This document shows positions 49,235 through 57,759 of a stretch of 64,000 bases of DNA, piece after piece (positions within the stretch are counted from its first letter, which is position 1; every line of letters starts with the position of its first letter). Origin of the DNA: Meiothermus ruber DSM 1279. GTDB taxonomy: Bacteria; Deinococcota; Deinococci; Deinococcales; Thermaceae. The stretch is taken from assembly GCF_000024425.1 (NCBI RefSeq), contig NC_013946.1, positions 1,922,001 to 1,986,000 of the forward strand, given 5' to 3'. A program made the position numbers and the translations under genes. Under the pieces are notes generated by a model. The model was not told the DNA's origin, searched no databases, and was given only the letters and a program-made list of their open reading frames with translations.

Positions 49235-50299
49235 ATGGGTTCCATCCCAACCTTGCCAGGCCTGGTTTCCACCATGATCGAGACCCCTCGCCTCAAGATG
49301 CACGTGCTGCTGCGGGGCCCCTCCGACGGGGTGCCGGTGCTCCTGATTCACGGCAACGCCAGCAGCAGCACCTTCTGGGAAGAAACCATGCTGGCCCTGC
49401 CCCTTGGCTACCGTGCCATCGCGCCCGACCTGCGCGGCTATGGCGACACCGAGGACAAGCTGATTGACGCCACCCGCGGCTGCATGGACTGGGTGAACGA
49501 CCTGCTCGACCTGATGGATGTAATGGGCTATGCCCGCTTTCACGTGGCCGGGCATTCGCTGGGGGGTAGTGTGGTCTGGGCCATGCTGGCAGCCGCCCCC
49601 GAGCGCATCCTCACCGCCACCGTCATCGCGCCCGGCTCCCCTTTTGGCTTTGGCGGCACCAAGGATATCCAGGGAACCCCCTGCGCCCCGGACTTTGCCG
49701 GCTCGGGAGCGGGCATCGTCAACCCCGAGTTCGCCCGGCTGATTGCCGAGGGCTACCGGGGCAGCGAGTTTCAGGCCGCCCCCCGCAACGTTATGAACAG
49801 CTTCTACTGGAAGCCGCCCTTCCGGCATCCCCGCGAGGAGGCCCTGCTCTCGGGCGTGCTCTCGGAGAAAATCGGACCCAACAAGTATCCCGGCGACGCT
49901 GTGCCTTCACCCCACTGGCCGGGGGTTGCCCCTGGAAAGTGGGGGCCGGCCAACGCCATCTCGCCCAAGTACGTGGGGGATAGCGTGCAAAGAATGCTCA
50001 CGGCCCCCACCAAGCCGCCCATCCTCTGGGTGCGCGGTTCCGACGACCCGATTGTGGGGGATATGAGCCTCTTCAACATGGGCACCCTGGGCAAGCTGGG
50101 GGTGGTGCCCGGCTGGCCGGGCGACGAGGTGCACCCCCCGCAGCCGATGGTGGGGCAGACCCGTTATGTGCTCGAGCAGTACCGGGCCAACGGCGGCTCC
50201 TTCCGCGAAGAGGTGATCCCGGACACCGGCCACTCGCCCCACATGGAAAAGCCCCACATCTTCGACCCGCTGTTTCATGCCCACCTCCAGTCGGTGTAG
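49235..50299 (+). CDS. Alpha/beta hydrolase
   Basis: 354-residue serine hydrolase. LLIHGNASSSTFW near residue 36 gives the oxyanion hole, Ser108 in AGHSLGG is the nucleophile, Asp in RGSDDPIVGD near 270 and His in PDTGHSPHMEKP near 333 complete the triad. A 100-residue cap region is inserted between strands. The ATG at 49235 has AAGGAG 7 bases upstream. Three GTAACA repeats (49172, 49183, 49197) lie in the divergent region upstream. The substrate is unknown. Confidence 0.88.
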   Translation: MGSIPTLPGLVSTMIETPRLKMHVLLRGPSDGVPVLLIHGNASSSTFWEETMLALPLGYRAIAPDLRGYGDTEDKLIDATRGCMDWVNDLLDLMDVMGYARFHVAGHSLGGSVVWAMLAAAPERILTATVIAPGSPFGFGGTKDIQGTPCAPDFAGSGAGIVNPEFARLIAEGYRGSEFQAAPRNVMNSFYWKPPFRHPREEALLSGVLSEKIGPNKYPGDAVPSPHWPGVAPGKWGPANAISPKYVGDSVQRMLTAPTKPPILWVRGSDDPIVGDMSLFNMGTLGKLGVVPGWPGDEVHPPQPMVGQTRYVLEQYRANGGSFREEVIPDTGHSPHMEKPHIFDPLFHAHLQSV

Positions 50300-50339
50300 G
50301 GCCCTCGGAAGCATACCTGAATGGTAGGCTCATCCAGCG

Positions 50340-51023
50340 ATGGTGCCTTACCTGAATGAGTATTTTCTGGCCGCTGAGGTCGAGCCCAAGACCATGGATC
50401 GGCTCTGGGCCGAGGGCTGGCGCCACTTCGGGGAGTACTTTTTTCGTTACAGTCAAACTGGAAGCCACACCGTGCTGCCCCTGCGGGTGCGGCTGGCCGG
50501 GTTTGTCCTGCGTCGAAGCCAGCAGCGGGTGCTCAAGAAGAACCAGGACATCCAGGTAAAGCTACAGCCGGCCTTTGTGAACGCCCAGGTGGAGGCGCTT
50601 TTTGCCCGGCACAAAACCCGCTTTTCCCACAGCATCCCCAAAAGCATTTACAACTTCATCTCGCGGCATCCGGCCCATATCCCCTGCCGCTGCCACAGCC
50701 TGACCCTGCACCACCAGGGCCGTCTGGTGGGCATCAGCTATCTGGACGAGGGGGCCCAGGCCACCTCGAGCGTCTACCAGTGCTTCGACCCCGACCTCTC
50801 CAGGCGCAGCCTGGGCATCCTGATGATCCTGCACTCGATTCTGCTCTCGAGGGCCTGGGGCAAGGCCTACTACTACCCCGGCTACGCCTACCTGGAACCT
50901 TCCGAGTACGACTACAAAAAACGGCTGGGGGCGCTGGAGTATTTCGATTGGCAGGGCAATTGGCTAAGTTTTGAGGACAACCCCGCGCTCACACACCCGC
51001 GCCCCGATCTGGCCTTAGAATAG
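50340..51023 (+). CDS. Aminoacyl-tRNA-protein transferase C-terminal domain protein (Ate/Bpt-like)
   Basis: 227-residue protein matching the C-terminal GNAT-like domain of arginyl- and leucyl-tRNA-protein transferases. FSHSIPKSIYNFISRHP, LVGISYLDEGAQATSSVYQCFDP near 140 and the PGYAYLEPSEYDYKKRLGALEYF block near 185-207 (the family GYWI-like region) are the basis. The N-terminal Cys-rich ATE_N domain is missing; only CRC at about 118-120 is cysteine-rich. A TAGGCT 9 bases before the ATG and no Shine-Dalgarno again suggest near-leaderless expression. Whether it modifies N-termini is untested. Confidence 0.75.
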   Translation: MVPYLNEYFLAAEVEPKTMDRLWAEGWRHFGEYFFRYSQTGSHTVLPLRVRLAGFVLRRSQQRVLKKNQDIQVKLQPAFVNAQVEALFARHKTRFSHSIPKSIYNFISRHPAHIPCRCHSLTLHHQGRLVGISYLDEGAQATSSVYQCFDPDLSRRSLGILMILHSILLSRAWGKAYYYPGYAYLEPSEYDYKKRLGALEYFDWQGNWLSFEDNPALTHPRPDLALE

Positions 51024-51045
51024 GGGCGTTCAGCGGAGGTAAGCG

Positions 51046-53310
51046 GTGGCACTCAAGCCGGTGAAAAAAGGGTGGAGCCCCGAAACCTGGGTGAGCCTGC
51101 GGCCGTTTGGGCTGGGGCTGCAAAAGCCCAACAACTTCCTCGAGGTCTTCCGGGCCATCGGCGAGAACGCCGACAACCTCGAGTACGCCTGGCGCATCCT
51201 GCGCGATGGGGTCTGCGACGGCTGCGCCCTGGGCACCAGCGGCCTGAGGGACTGGACGATTAAGGGCATCCACCTCTGCAACATCCGGCTGCGCCTGCTG
51301 CGGCTCAACACCATGGGGCCTCTGAAGGCGGAAGTTTTGCGGAATGTGGAAGACCTCAAGTCCAGAAGCTCCGCCGAGCTGCGGGCACTGGGCCGCCTCC
51401 CCTACCCCATGCGCCGCCGCCGGGGGGAAGCGGGGTTCACCCGGATCAGCTGGGACGAGGCCCTCGACCGCATCGCCTGGAGGCTCTGCAAAACCCCTCC
51501 CGAGAAGATGGGCTTTTACCTCACCAGCCGGGGCACCCCCAACGAGACCTACTACGTGGTGCAGAAAGCGGTGCGGGCCCTGGGCAGCAACAACATCGAC
51601 AACGCGGCCCGCATCTGCCACAGTCCCAGCACCGTGGCCCTCAAGGCCGCGCTGGGGGTGGCCGCCACCACCTGCAGCTACCGCGACCTGATCGGCACCG
51701 ATCTAGTGGTGTTTTTCGGTTCCAACCCGGCGGTTAATCAGCCGGTGATGATGAAGTACCTGTACTACGCCAAAAAAGCCGGAACCCAGGTGGTCTGCGT
51801 CAACCCCTACCTGGAACCGGCCATGCGGCACTACTGGATTCCCTCCGACCCCGAGAGTGCGCTCTTTGGCACCAAGATCACCGACCGCTTCTTCCAGGTA
51901 CAGCCGGGGGGTGACAGCGCCTTTATCACCGGAACCCTCAAGCACCTGATAGAGCAGGGCTGGCTCAACCAGGCCTTTATTGCCGAGCACACCGAGGGCT
52001 TTGAGGCGCTGGCCGATCAGCTCAAACAAACCCCCTGGGAGACGCTCGAGGGCCTGAGCGGGCTCTCCAGAGCCGAGATACTCGAGTTCGCCCTGCTGCT
52101 TGCCAAGGCCGAAAGGGCCGTGCTGGTCTGGAGCATGGGCATCACCCAGCACCGCTCGGGCGAGGAGAGCGTGCAGAGCATCATCAACCTGGGCCTGGCG
52201 CGGGGCTACCTGGGGCGCGAAGGTTGCGGCCTGATGCCCATCCGCGGGCATTCGGGCGTGCAGGGCGGGGCCGAGATGGGGGCCTATGCCACGGTATTTC
52301 CCGGGGGCCTGCCGATTAATCCCGAAACCGCCGCGGCCCTGGAAAAAGCCTGGGGCTTTGCGGTGCCCAGCCAGCCGGGCCTGACCGTGACGGAGATGCT
52401 CGAGGGGGGCCTCGAGGTGCTGTGGAGCGTGGGGGGCAACTTCCTCGAGACCCTGCCCAGCCCGGCCCAGGCCGAGGCCCACCTGGCCCAGGTGCCGCTG
52501 CGGGTGCACCAGGACATCGTGCTTTCCTCACAGATGCTGGTCGAGCCCGCCGAGGAGGTGATTCTGCTCCCCGCCACCACCCGCTACGAGATTCCGGGCG
52601 GCTGCACCGAGACCACCACCGAACGCCGGGTGGTCTTCAGCCCCGAGATCCCCGGCCCCCGCCTGCCCGAGGCCCGCTGGGAGGGGCAGGTCTTCCAGGA
52701 GGTGGTGGCCCGCATGTGCAGGCCCGAGCTGGCCGAAAAGGTGCGCTTTGCCGATACCGCCGCGGTGCGGGCCGAGATTGCCCGGGTCGTCCCCCTCTAC
52801 GACGGCATCCAGCACCTAAAGGCCCGGGGCGACGCCTTCCAGTACGGAGGCCCCCACCTCTGCCCCGGCGGGGTCTGCCCCACCCCCAGCGGGCGGGCCC
52901 GCTTCCTGCCGGTGGCCCTACCCCAAAGCAGCGTGCCCGAGGGCGCTTTTCGCCTGGTTACCCGACGCGGCAAGCAGTTCAACAGCATGGTGCACGAGGC
53001 CACCGACCCCATCAACGGCGCCCCCCGCGAGGCCGTTTTTATGAACCCGAGTGACCTGGAAAGGCTGGGGTTGAAGCCCGGCCAGCCGGTCTGGTTGCAC
53101 AACCCTTTTGGCACCCTGGCGGGCCGGGTCTTCGCGGCCGAGGTGCGGCCCGGCAGCCTCCAGGTGCACTGGCCTGAGGGCAACGCCTTGATTGACCCCA
53201 GGCTGCGCTCGAGCCAGGCCAAAATTCCGGCCTACAAAGAGGCGTATGTCTATATCCACACCCAACCACCGCCCCAAAGCCCGCATCCGAACCCGGCTGC
53301 TGCGGATTGA
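51046..53310 (+). CDS. FdhF/YdeP-family molybdopterin oxidoreductase
   Basis: 754-residue molybdenum-bis-guanine-dinucleotide enzyme. CDGCALGTSG near residue 58 plus a later Cys (HLCNI) provide the iron-sulfur site typical of the YdeP branch. ARICHSPSTVALKAALG near 187, VVFFGSNPAVNQPVMMKYL near 220 and the C-terminal dinucleotide-binding domain with RGKQFNSMVHEATDPINGAPR near 665-685 (in two parts RGKQFNSM and ATDPINGAPR) are clear. There is no Tat signal, so it is cytoplasmic. The GTG at 51046 has GGAGGT 6 bases upstream. fdhD overlaps its 3' end. The substrate is not known; formate is not proven. Confidence 0.88.
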   Translation: MALKPVKKGWSPETWVSLRPFGLGLQKPNNFLEVFRAIGENADNLEYAWRILRDGVCDGCALGTSGLRDWTIKGIHLCNIRLRLLRLNTMGPLKAEVLRNVEDLKSRSSAELRALGRLPYPMRRRRGEAGFTRISWDEALDRIAWRLCKTPPEKMGFYLTSRGTPNETYYVVQKAVRALGSNNIDNAARICHSPSTVALKAALGVAATTCSYRDLIGTDLVVFFGSNPAVNQPVMMKYLYYAKKAGTQVVCVNPYLEPAMRHYWIPSDPESALFGTKITDRFFQVQPGGDSAFITGTLKHLIEQGWLNQAFIAEHTEGFEALADQLKQTPWETLEGLSGLSRAEILEFALLLAKAERAVLVWSMGITQHRSGEESVQSIINLGLARGYLGREGCGLMPIRGHSGVQGGAEMGAYATVFPGGLPINPETAAALEKAWGFAVPSQPGLTVTEMLEGGLEVLWSVGGNFLETLPSPAQAEAHLAQVPLRVHQDIVLSSQMLVEPAEEVILLPATTRYEIPGGCTETTTERRVVFSPEIPGPRLPEARWEGQVFQEVVARMCRPELAEKVRFADTAAVRAEIARVVPLYDGIQHLKARGDAFQYGGPHLCPGGVCPTPSGRARFLPVALPQSSVPEGAFRLVTRRGKQFNSMVHEATDPINGAPREAVFMNPSDLERLGLKPGQPVWLHNPFGTLAGRVFAAEVRPGSLQVHWPEGNALIDPRLRSSQAKIPAYKEAYVYIHTQPPPQSPHPNPAAAD

Positions 53311-54103
53311 GCAGGGCCAGGCCTCGGCCCGGTTTGACCTGGTCGCCACCGAGGAGCCGCTGGAAATCCGGCTGCTGGCTGCGCAAACCCACGGGAAAAC
53401 CGTCGCCATCACCATGCGCACTCCCGGCCACGACTTCGAGCTGGCCGCAGGGTTCCTGCTCTCCGAAGGGCTGGTTCGCCGCCGGGAGGAAATTCGGCGC
53501 ATCGCCTACTGCACCGACCCCAGCGAGCCCCAGCAGTACAACATCGTGAACGTCGAGCTGAACGCGGCCACCCTGCCCGATCTGGCCCCACTGGAGCGCC
53601 ACTTCTACACCAACTCGGCCTGTGGGGTGTGCGGAAAAGCCAGCCTGGAGAACTTACAGCGCCGCTACGCACCGCTGGACTCGAGCGGGCGGGTCTCGAG
53701 CCAGGTAATTACCCAGCTACCCAAGCAGCTCCGCGCCCAGCAAACCCTCTTTGCTCAGACCGGGGGGCTGCACGCCGCCGCTTTGTTCGATCGAGCAGGC
53801 CACCTTCTGGCCCTGCGCGAGGACGTGGGCCGCCACAACGCCCTGGACAAACTGCTGGGCTGGGCCCTGCTGGAAAACCGCCTGCCCCTCTCCGAGCAGA
53901 TGGTGCTGGTCAGCGGGCGGGCCAGCTACGAACTGGTGCAAAAAGCCCTGGCCGCGGGCGTTCCCGTACTGTGCGCCATCTCGGCCCCCAGCAGCCTGGC
54001 GGTGGAGCTGGCCCAGGCCTTCAACCTCACCCTGATTGGCTTCTTGCGGGATAGCTTCAACGTGTACAGCGGTGCGGAGCGTCTGGCACTGGATGCCTCG
54101 TGA
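53246..54103 (+). CDS. fdhD: Formate dehydrogenase accessory sulfurtransferase FdhD
   Basis: 285-residue sulfur carrier that sulfurates the molybdenum cofactor of formate-dehydrogenase-type enzymes. The reactive cysteines are Cys126 and Cys129 in SACGVCGKAS; GGLHAAALFD and LREDVGRHNALDKLLG near 200 bind the cofactor. The ATG at 53246 has AGAGG 4 bases upstream and lies inside the end of the molybdoenzyme gene (65-base overlap), so the two are translated as a pair. Confidence 0.94.
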   Translation: MSISTPNHRPKARIRTRLLRIEQGQASARFDLVATEEPLEIRLLAAQTHGKTVAITMRTPGHDFELAAGFLLSEGLVRRREEIRRIAYCTDPSEPQQYNIVNVELNAATLPDLAPLERHFYTNSACGVCGKASLENLQRRYAPLDSSGRVSSQVITQLPKQLRAQQTLFAQTGGLHAAALFDRAGHLLALREDVGRHNALDKLLGWALLENRLPLSEQMVLVSGRASYELVQKALAAGVPVLCAISAPSSLAVELAQAFNLTLIGFLRDSFNVYSGAERLALDAS

Positions 54104-54146
54104 AGAAATTTAGCCCGCCGGCTCGAGGGTGTGGCAGAATCTGGAT

Positions 54147-54473
54147 ATGAAAGCCTACCTGGGCCTCTACACCGCGCGCCTGGAAATGCCCTGGGTCAAA
54201 AGCCTCAAAGAGAAGCGGGCCCTGGTCAAACCCACCATCGAGCGGCTGCGCGCGCGCTTTCCGGTCTCGGCGGCCCGCCTGGCCGGGCAGGACGAGCATG
54301 GCTGGGAGGTGGTGGGTTTCAGCCTGATCGGCTACGACAGCGTCTGGGTCGAGACCGTGCTGCGCGAGGCCGCCGACTTCATCGCGGCCCAGGCCGAGTA
54401 CCGGGTGACCGACTCGAGCTGGAGCATCGAGGAGGTGAGCCTGGAAGACCTGCTCCCGGCCTGGGTTTCTTGA
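54147..54473 (+). CDS. DUF503 / YlxP-family protein
   Basis: 108-residue protein with the family pattern: MKAYLGLYTARLEMPWVKSL, KEKRALVKPTIERLRARFPVS and a mid-strand WEVVGFSLIGYDS. Relatives are often next to rbfA or nusA and are thought to be small ribosome- or RNA-linked proteins, but no such genes are here. CAGAAT 6 bases before the ATG fits a leaderless promoter. Confidence 0.88.
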   Translation: MKAYLGLYTARLEMPWVKSLKEKRALVKPTIERLRARFPVSAARLAGQDEHGWEVVGFSLIGYDSVWVETVLREAADFIAAQAEYRVTDSSWSIEEVSLEDLLPAWVS

Positions 54474-54483
54474 AGGCACCGTT

Positions 54484-54823
54484 CTAGGTCGGTTGATCGG
54501 GGAAGCCGGTCTTGGCTTCTTGTTCAAGCGTCCACACCTCGAGCTGCCCCTCGGCGTTGCGCTCAACCTTGAGCTTGAACTGGGCAATCAGGCCGCGGGG
54601 CGGCCAGGGTCAGCAAACCGCCCACCAGCACGCCCACGGTGAGCAGCAGCGATAAGAGTTCCTCGCCGTTGGGCTTGCAGATGGTCACCCGCGTGGCGGT
54701 AGCATCGCGCAATAGCTCCTGAATTTTGCTTACGAGCTCGCTGCCCTGCACCTGAATTTCCTCGACCCAGGTTTTTGGGTCGGGTTTGGGGGTGTCTTCC
54801 TCCCTGGCTCGAGCCGGCTTCTC
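54484..54823 (-). pseudogene. DUF4342 gene, disrupted by a frameshift
   Basis: One frame reads WVEEIQVQGSELVSKIQELL, then TRVTICKPNGEELLSLLLTV and GVLVGGLLTLAAP, which is the DUF4342 pattern, and then leaves the family at a GCCCCGCGG run near 54590. Shifting frame there restores RGLIAQFKLKVERNAEGQ and a tail to a TAG at 54484. Upstream the frame is open only to a TAA at 54824 with no ATG; a GTG at 54751 could start a short 62-residue version. A sequencing error at the G/C run is the alternative explanation. Confidence 0.55.
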
Positions 54824-54887
54824 TTAGATGCTGGGCTCACCAATGCGCGATGGCTTCAATGGGCTCGAGTCACTCTGATGATAACGC

Positions 54888-56081
54888 CTAGCCCACAGCC
54901 TCCACCGCCATGGCCGTGGAGCCGCCGGTGCCGTGGCAGATGGCCGCCAGGCCGCGCTCCTGGCGGTGGGTGTGCAGGGCGTGAATCAGGGTGGTCAGGA
55001 TGCGCGCCCCCGAGGCCCCGATGGGGTGGCCCAGGGCGATGGCCCCGCCGTGCACGTTCAGGCGATCCATGGGCACCCCCAGCAAGCGGTTGAAGAGCAG
55101 GTTGTTGAGGGCAAAGGCCTCGTTGTTTTCGAACAGGTGGAAGTCGGCAATGCTCATATGAAGCTTCTCCAGCAGTTTTTTGACCGCCGGAATGGGGGCT
55201 TCGGGGAAACGCCAGGGCTCGCCGGCGGCCCAACTGCTGCCCAGGATGCGGGCGATGGGCTTCAGGCCGTGCTTCTGTACGGCTTCGGGGCTGGCCAGGA
55301 GCAGCGCCGAGGCCCCGTCGGAAATCTGCGAGGCGTTGCCCGCGGTCAGCACCCCATCTTTCTTGAAGGCCGGGCGCAGGGCCGCCAGCGACTCGAGGGT
55401 GGTCTCGGGCCGCACCCCTTCGTCCTTCTCGACCCGCTCGAGCCCCTTGCGGGTCTTGACCTCGAGGGGCACCATCTCCCGGCTAAAGTAGCAGGCCTCC
55501 TGGGCCCTGGCGGCCCGTCGGTGCGACTCCAGGGCCACCTCGTCCAGCTCGGGTCGGGTCACCCCAAACTCCGCCGCCAGGCGCTCGGTCTGGTCGCCCA
55601 TGGCCTCACCGGTGAAGGGGTCGGAGAGCCCGTCGCGCTGCAAAATGTCCTGCAGTTGCTCGGGCGCCCCGGCCAGGTACTTGTAGCCCCAGCGGGCCCG
55701 GCTCGAGAGGTAAAAACCGGTCTGGGTCATGGACTCCATCCCGCCGGCCAGCACCAGCTCGGCATCGCCATTTTTGATAGCCAGCGCACCGTTGGCCACA
55801 GCCTGCATCCCCGAAGCGCACACCATGTCCACCGCGTAGCCGTCCACGGTGTTGGGAATGCCGGCCTTAAAGGCCGCCTGGCGGGGCGGTAGCTGGCCGT
55901 GTCCGGCCCGCAACACCTGACCAAACACAAATAGGTCGAGTTCGGCCCCGCTCAGTCCGGCCTGCTCGAGCGCCGCCTTCATCACGTGCCCCCCCAGGTC
56001 TACCGGCGAAAAGTCTTTGAGCGCGCCGCCAAACCGCCCAATCGGGGTGCGCACCGCCGAAACCACCCACACCTCACGCAT
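54888..56081 (-). CDS. Acetyl-CoA C-acetyltransferase (thiolase)
   Basis: 397-residue thiolase. The acyl-accepting Cys88 is in DMVCASGMQA, His352 in ALGHPIGASG and Cys382 in ICHGTGGSTAM, completing the active site. FENNEAFALNNLL near 320 is the conserved NEAF motif. The ATG at 56081 has AGGAGG 5 bases upstream; a longer in-frame reading overlaps the 34-residue gene and its terminator. It could serve fatty acid breakdown or acetoacetyl-CoA formation; the neighbours do not decide. Confidence 0.94.
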   Translation of the reverse strand: MREVWVVSAVRTPIGRFGGALKDFSPVDLGGHVMKAALEQAGLSGAELDLFVFGQVLRAGHGQLPPRQAAFKAGIPNTVDGYAVDMVCASGMQAVANGALAIKNGDAELVLAGGMESMTQTGFYLSSRARWGYKYLAGAPEQLQDILQRDGLSDPFTGEAMGDQTERLAAEFGVTRPELDEVALESHRRAARAQEACYFSREMVPLEVKTRKGLERVEKDEGVRPETTLESLAALRPAFKKDGVLTAGNASQISDGASALLLASPEAVQKHGLKPIARILGSSWAAGEPWRFPEAPIPAVKKLLEKLHMSIADFHLFENNEAFALNNLLFNRLLGVPMDRLNVHGGAIALGHPIGASGARILTTLIHALHTHRQERGLAAICHGTGGSTAMAVEAVG

Positions 56082-56180
56082 AACTGCCTCCTGCCGATAT
56101 ATTACGGCATTTTGACCCACTAACGTAAATCCGTAAGGTACTGAACCCCAGCAAAAACAGCCCCCCGCGCAAAACATAAA

Positions 56181-56198
56181 CCACCCCCACGGGGGTGG
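56181..56198 (-). terminator. Intrinsic terminator after the 34-residue gene
   Basis: Minus-strand stem CCACCCCC / GGGGGTGG (8 bp, 2-base turn), 20 bases after the TAG at 56219, followed by TTTATGTTTTG. It separates the small gene from the thiolase gene. Confidence 0.75.
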
Positions 56199-56218
56199 CC
56201 TCGCAAAGCGCCCACGGC

Positions 56219-56323
56219 CTAGTGGTCCTTGTTGGGCAGGCCCTTGTCCTTGACCAAAAATATGAACATCAAGAGCAGCAGCACGATAACCACAGCCGCA
56301 CCCACCGTGATGATCTCGTCCAT
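56219..56323 (-). CDS. 34-residue single-helix membrane protein
   Basis: MDEIITVGAAVVIVLLLLMF begins the protein; one hydrophobic helix (about residues 5-23) is followed by the charged tail VKDKGLPNKDH. GGAGG stands about 10 bases before the ATG and an intrinsic terminator follows the stop, so it has the outline of a complete small transcription unit. The acidic N-terminus and basic tail predict N-out, C-in. No family recognised; small subunits of respiratory complexes look similar. Confidence 0.65.
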   Translation of the reverse strand: MDEIITVGAAVVIVLLLLMFIFLVKDKGLPNKDH

Positions 56324-56377
56324 GGTTCAATATCCTCCGTTACGAAGTTTAGCACGGTTTGTGGACACCTGGCCGGA

Positions 56378-56407
56378 CTGACAAATCTCACCCTGGCTTT
56401 ATAGACT
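56378..56407 (+). promoter_or_regulatory. Promoter of rodA (leaderless)
   Basis: CTGACA (56378-56383), 18-base spacer and TAGACT (56402-56407), 6 bases before the GTG at 56414. No Shine-Dalgarno is present. Confidence 0.65.
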
Positions 56408-56413
56408 GTTGGG

Positions 56414-57496
56414 GTGACGCTGCGCAGGGTGCCGGTTTTCGCTTACGACTGGGTGCTGGTTGGCCTGGTTTTGCTGATTAATCTGATTGGCCTGGTCACC
56501 CTCTACAGCGCAGCGCCCAGCCGCGGGGTCTGGCTACAGCAGATGCTGGCCTTCCCCATCGCCCTATCGGTGGGCCTGCTGGTGCAGTTGTTTTCCCGCC
56601 GCCAGGTGCTTTCCTGGGCCTTTCCACTGTATGCGACGTCGTTGGTTTTGCTGGTGCTGGTTTTGCTGGTTGGGCGCGAGATTAACGGGGCCAAGGCCTG
56701 GTTCGACCTGGGCCCGGTCAGTTTTCAACCGCTCGAGCTGGCCAAAATTGGCCTGATCCTGGTATTGGCTAAAGTGCTGGCGGCCCGCCCGCTGGAGCGC
56801 TGGCTGGATTATGCGCTACCGGCTTTGCTAGCAGCCCCCATTCTGGGTCTGGTATTCATCCAGCCCGACCTGGGGGGCACCCTGGTGCTCATCGCGGGGC
56901 TGCTGGGGATGCTGTTTGTGCGGGGCATGCCCACCATCCATATCGTGCTGGGGCTCCTGACGGTGGCGGTGCTGGTGCCCACAGTGATCTGGCCCAACCT
57001 TAACCAGTACCAGCGGGATCGGGTGGAAATTCTGTTCGACCTGTCCAAAGACCCCAAGGGCAAGGGCTTCCAGCAGATCCAGTCCACCATCGCCATCGGC
57101 TCGGGGGGCCTGATGGGCAAGGGCTTTGGGGCCGGCACCCAGACCCAGTTGGGGTTCGTGCCCGAGCGCCAGACCGACTTCATCTACGCTGTGCTGGCCG
57201 AGGAGTGGGGCTTTGTGGGTGCGTCCACCCTCATGGTGCTGTACGCTTTGCTCTTTTTCCGGCTGGGCCGCATGGCGCTGGAGTGCGTGCGCCTGGAGGA
57301 TCGCCTCATCATCGTGGGGGTGCTCTCCATGCTGGCTTTCCAGGTGGTGGTCAACATCGCGGTCACGCTGGGCCTGGCCCCGGTCACCGGCCTGACCCTG
57401 CCGCTCATTTCCAAAGGTGGCAGCAGCCTGATTATGGTGTATCTGGGGCTGGGGCTGGCCCTGCTCATCCACCGCGACCGCTACAGCGAGGTATAA
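56414..57496 (+). CDS. rodA: Rod shape-determining protein RodA (SEDS peptidoglycan glycosyltransferase)
   Basis: 360-residue SEDS polymerase with ten predicted helices that extends glycan strands during cell elongation. INGAKAWFDLGPVSFQPLEL near residue 88 and KIGLILVLAK follow the family; the catalytic Asp is in IQPDLGGTLV near 150, and ERQTDFIYAVLAEEWGF near 256 and TGLTLPLISKGGSSL near 330 are classic SEDS blocks. GTG start. No mre or pbp genes are in the window. Confidence 0.94.
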   Translation: MTLRRVPVFAYDWVLVGLVLLINLIGLVTLYSAAPSRGVWLQQMLAFPIALSVGLLVQLFSRRQVLSWAFPLYATSLVLLVLVLLVGREINGAKAWFDLGPVSFQPLELAKIGLILVLAKVLAARPLERWLDYALPALLAAPILGLVFIQPDLGGTLVLIAGLLGMLFVRGMPTIHIVLGLLTVAVLVPTVIWPNLNQYQRDRVEILFDLSKDPKGKGFQQIQSTIAIGSGGLMGKGFGAGTQTQLGFVPERQTDFIYAVLAEEWGFVGASTLMVLYALLFFRLGRMALECVRLEDRLIIVGVLSMLAFQVVVNIAVTLGLAPVTGLTLPLISKGGSSLIMVYLGLGLALLIHRDRYSEV

Positions 57497-57579
57497 GCGG
57501 TTTTCACACTCCTGTTACCTCTTGGCTTTACAGTTAGGCCAGTAGCGGTCGGCGTATACTGGAACCAAGGAGGAAGACC

Positions 57580-57759
57580 ATGCCTTTAGGCCCCACCGAA
57601 CTCATCATCATCCTGTTGATCGTGGTTTTGTTGTTTGGCGCACGCAAGCTGCCCGAGCTGGCTCGAGGTCTGGGCCAGTCGGCCCGGGAGTTCCGCAAAG
57701 GGTTGAGCGAGGACGAGAAAAAACCCGAAGAGAGCAAACCCGAGCAAAAACAGTCTTAG
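57580..57759 (+). CDS. tatA: Twin-arginine translocase subunit TatA
   Basis: 59-residue protein with the TatA pattern: short N-terminus [11 protein letters not shown], one helix, the FGARKLPEL hinge, an amphipathic helix [15 protein letters not shown] and a charged tail rich in Glu and Lys. It forms the pore of the Tat pathway for folded proteins. AGGAGG lies 7 bases before the ATG at 57580. tatC is not in the window. Its stop codon overlaps that of modC on the other strand. Confidence 0.93.
   Translation: MPLGPTELIIILLIVVLLFGARKLPELARGLGQSAREFRKGLSEDEKKPEESKPEQKQS

Noticed and set aside
54888-56330. Longer 480-residue reading of the thiolase
   Set aside because: The extra N-terminus crosses an intrinsic terminator and the 34-residue gene; the ATG at 56081 has a strong ribosome site and fits the family.
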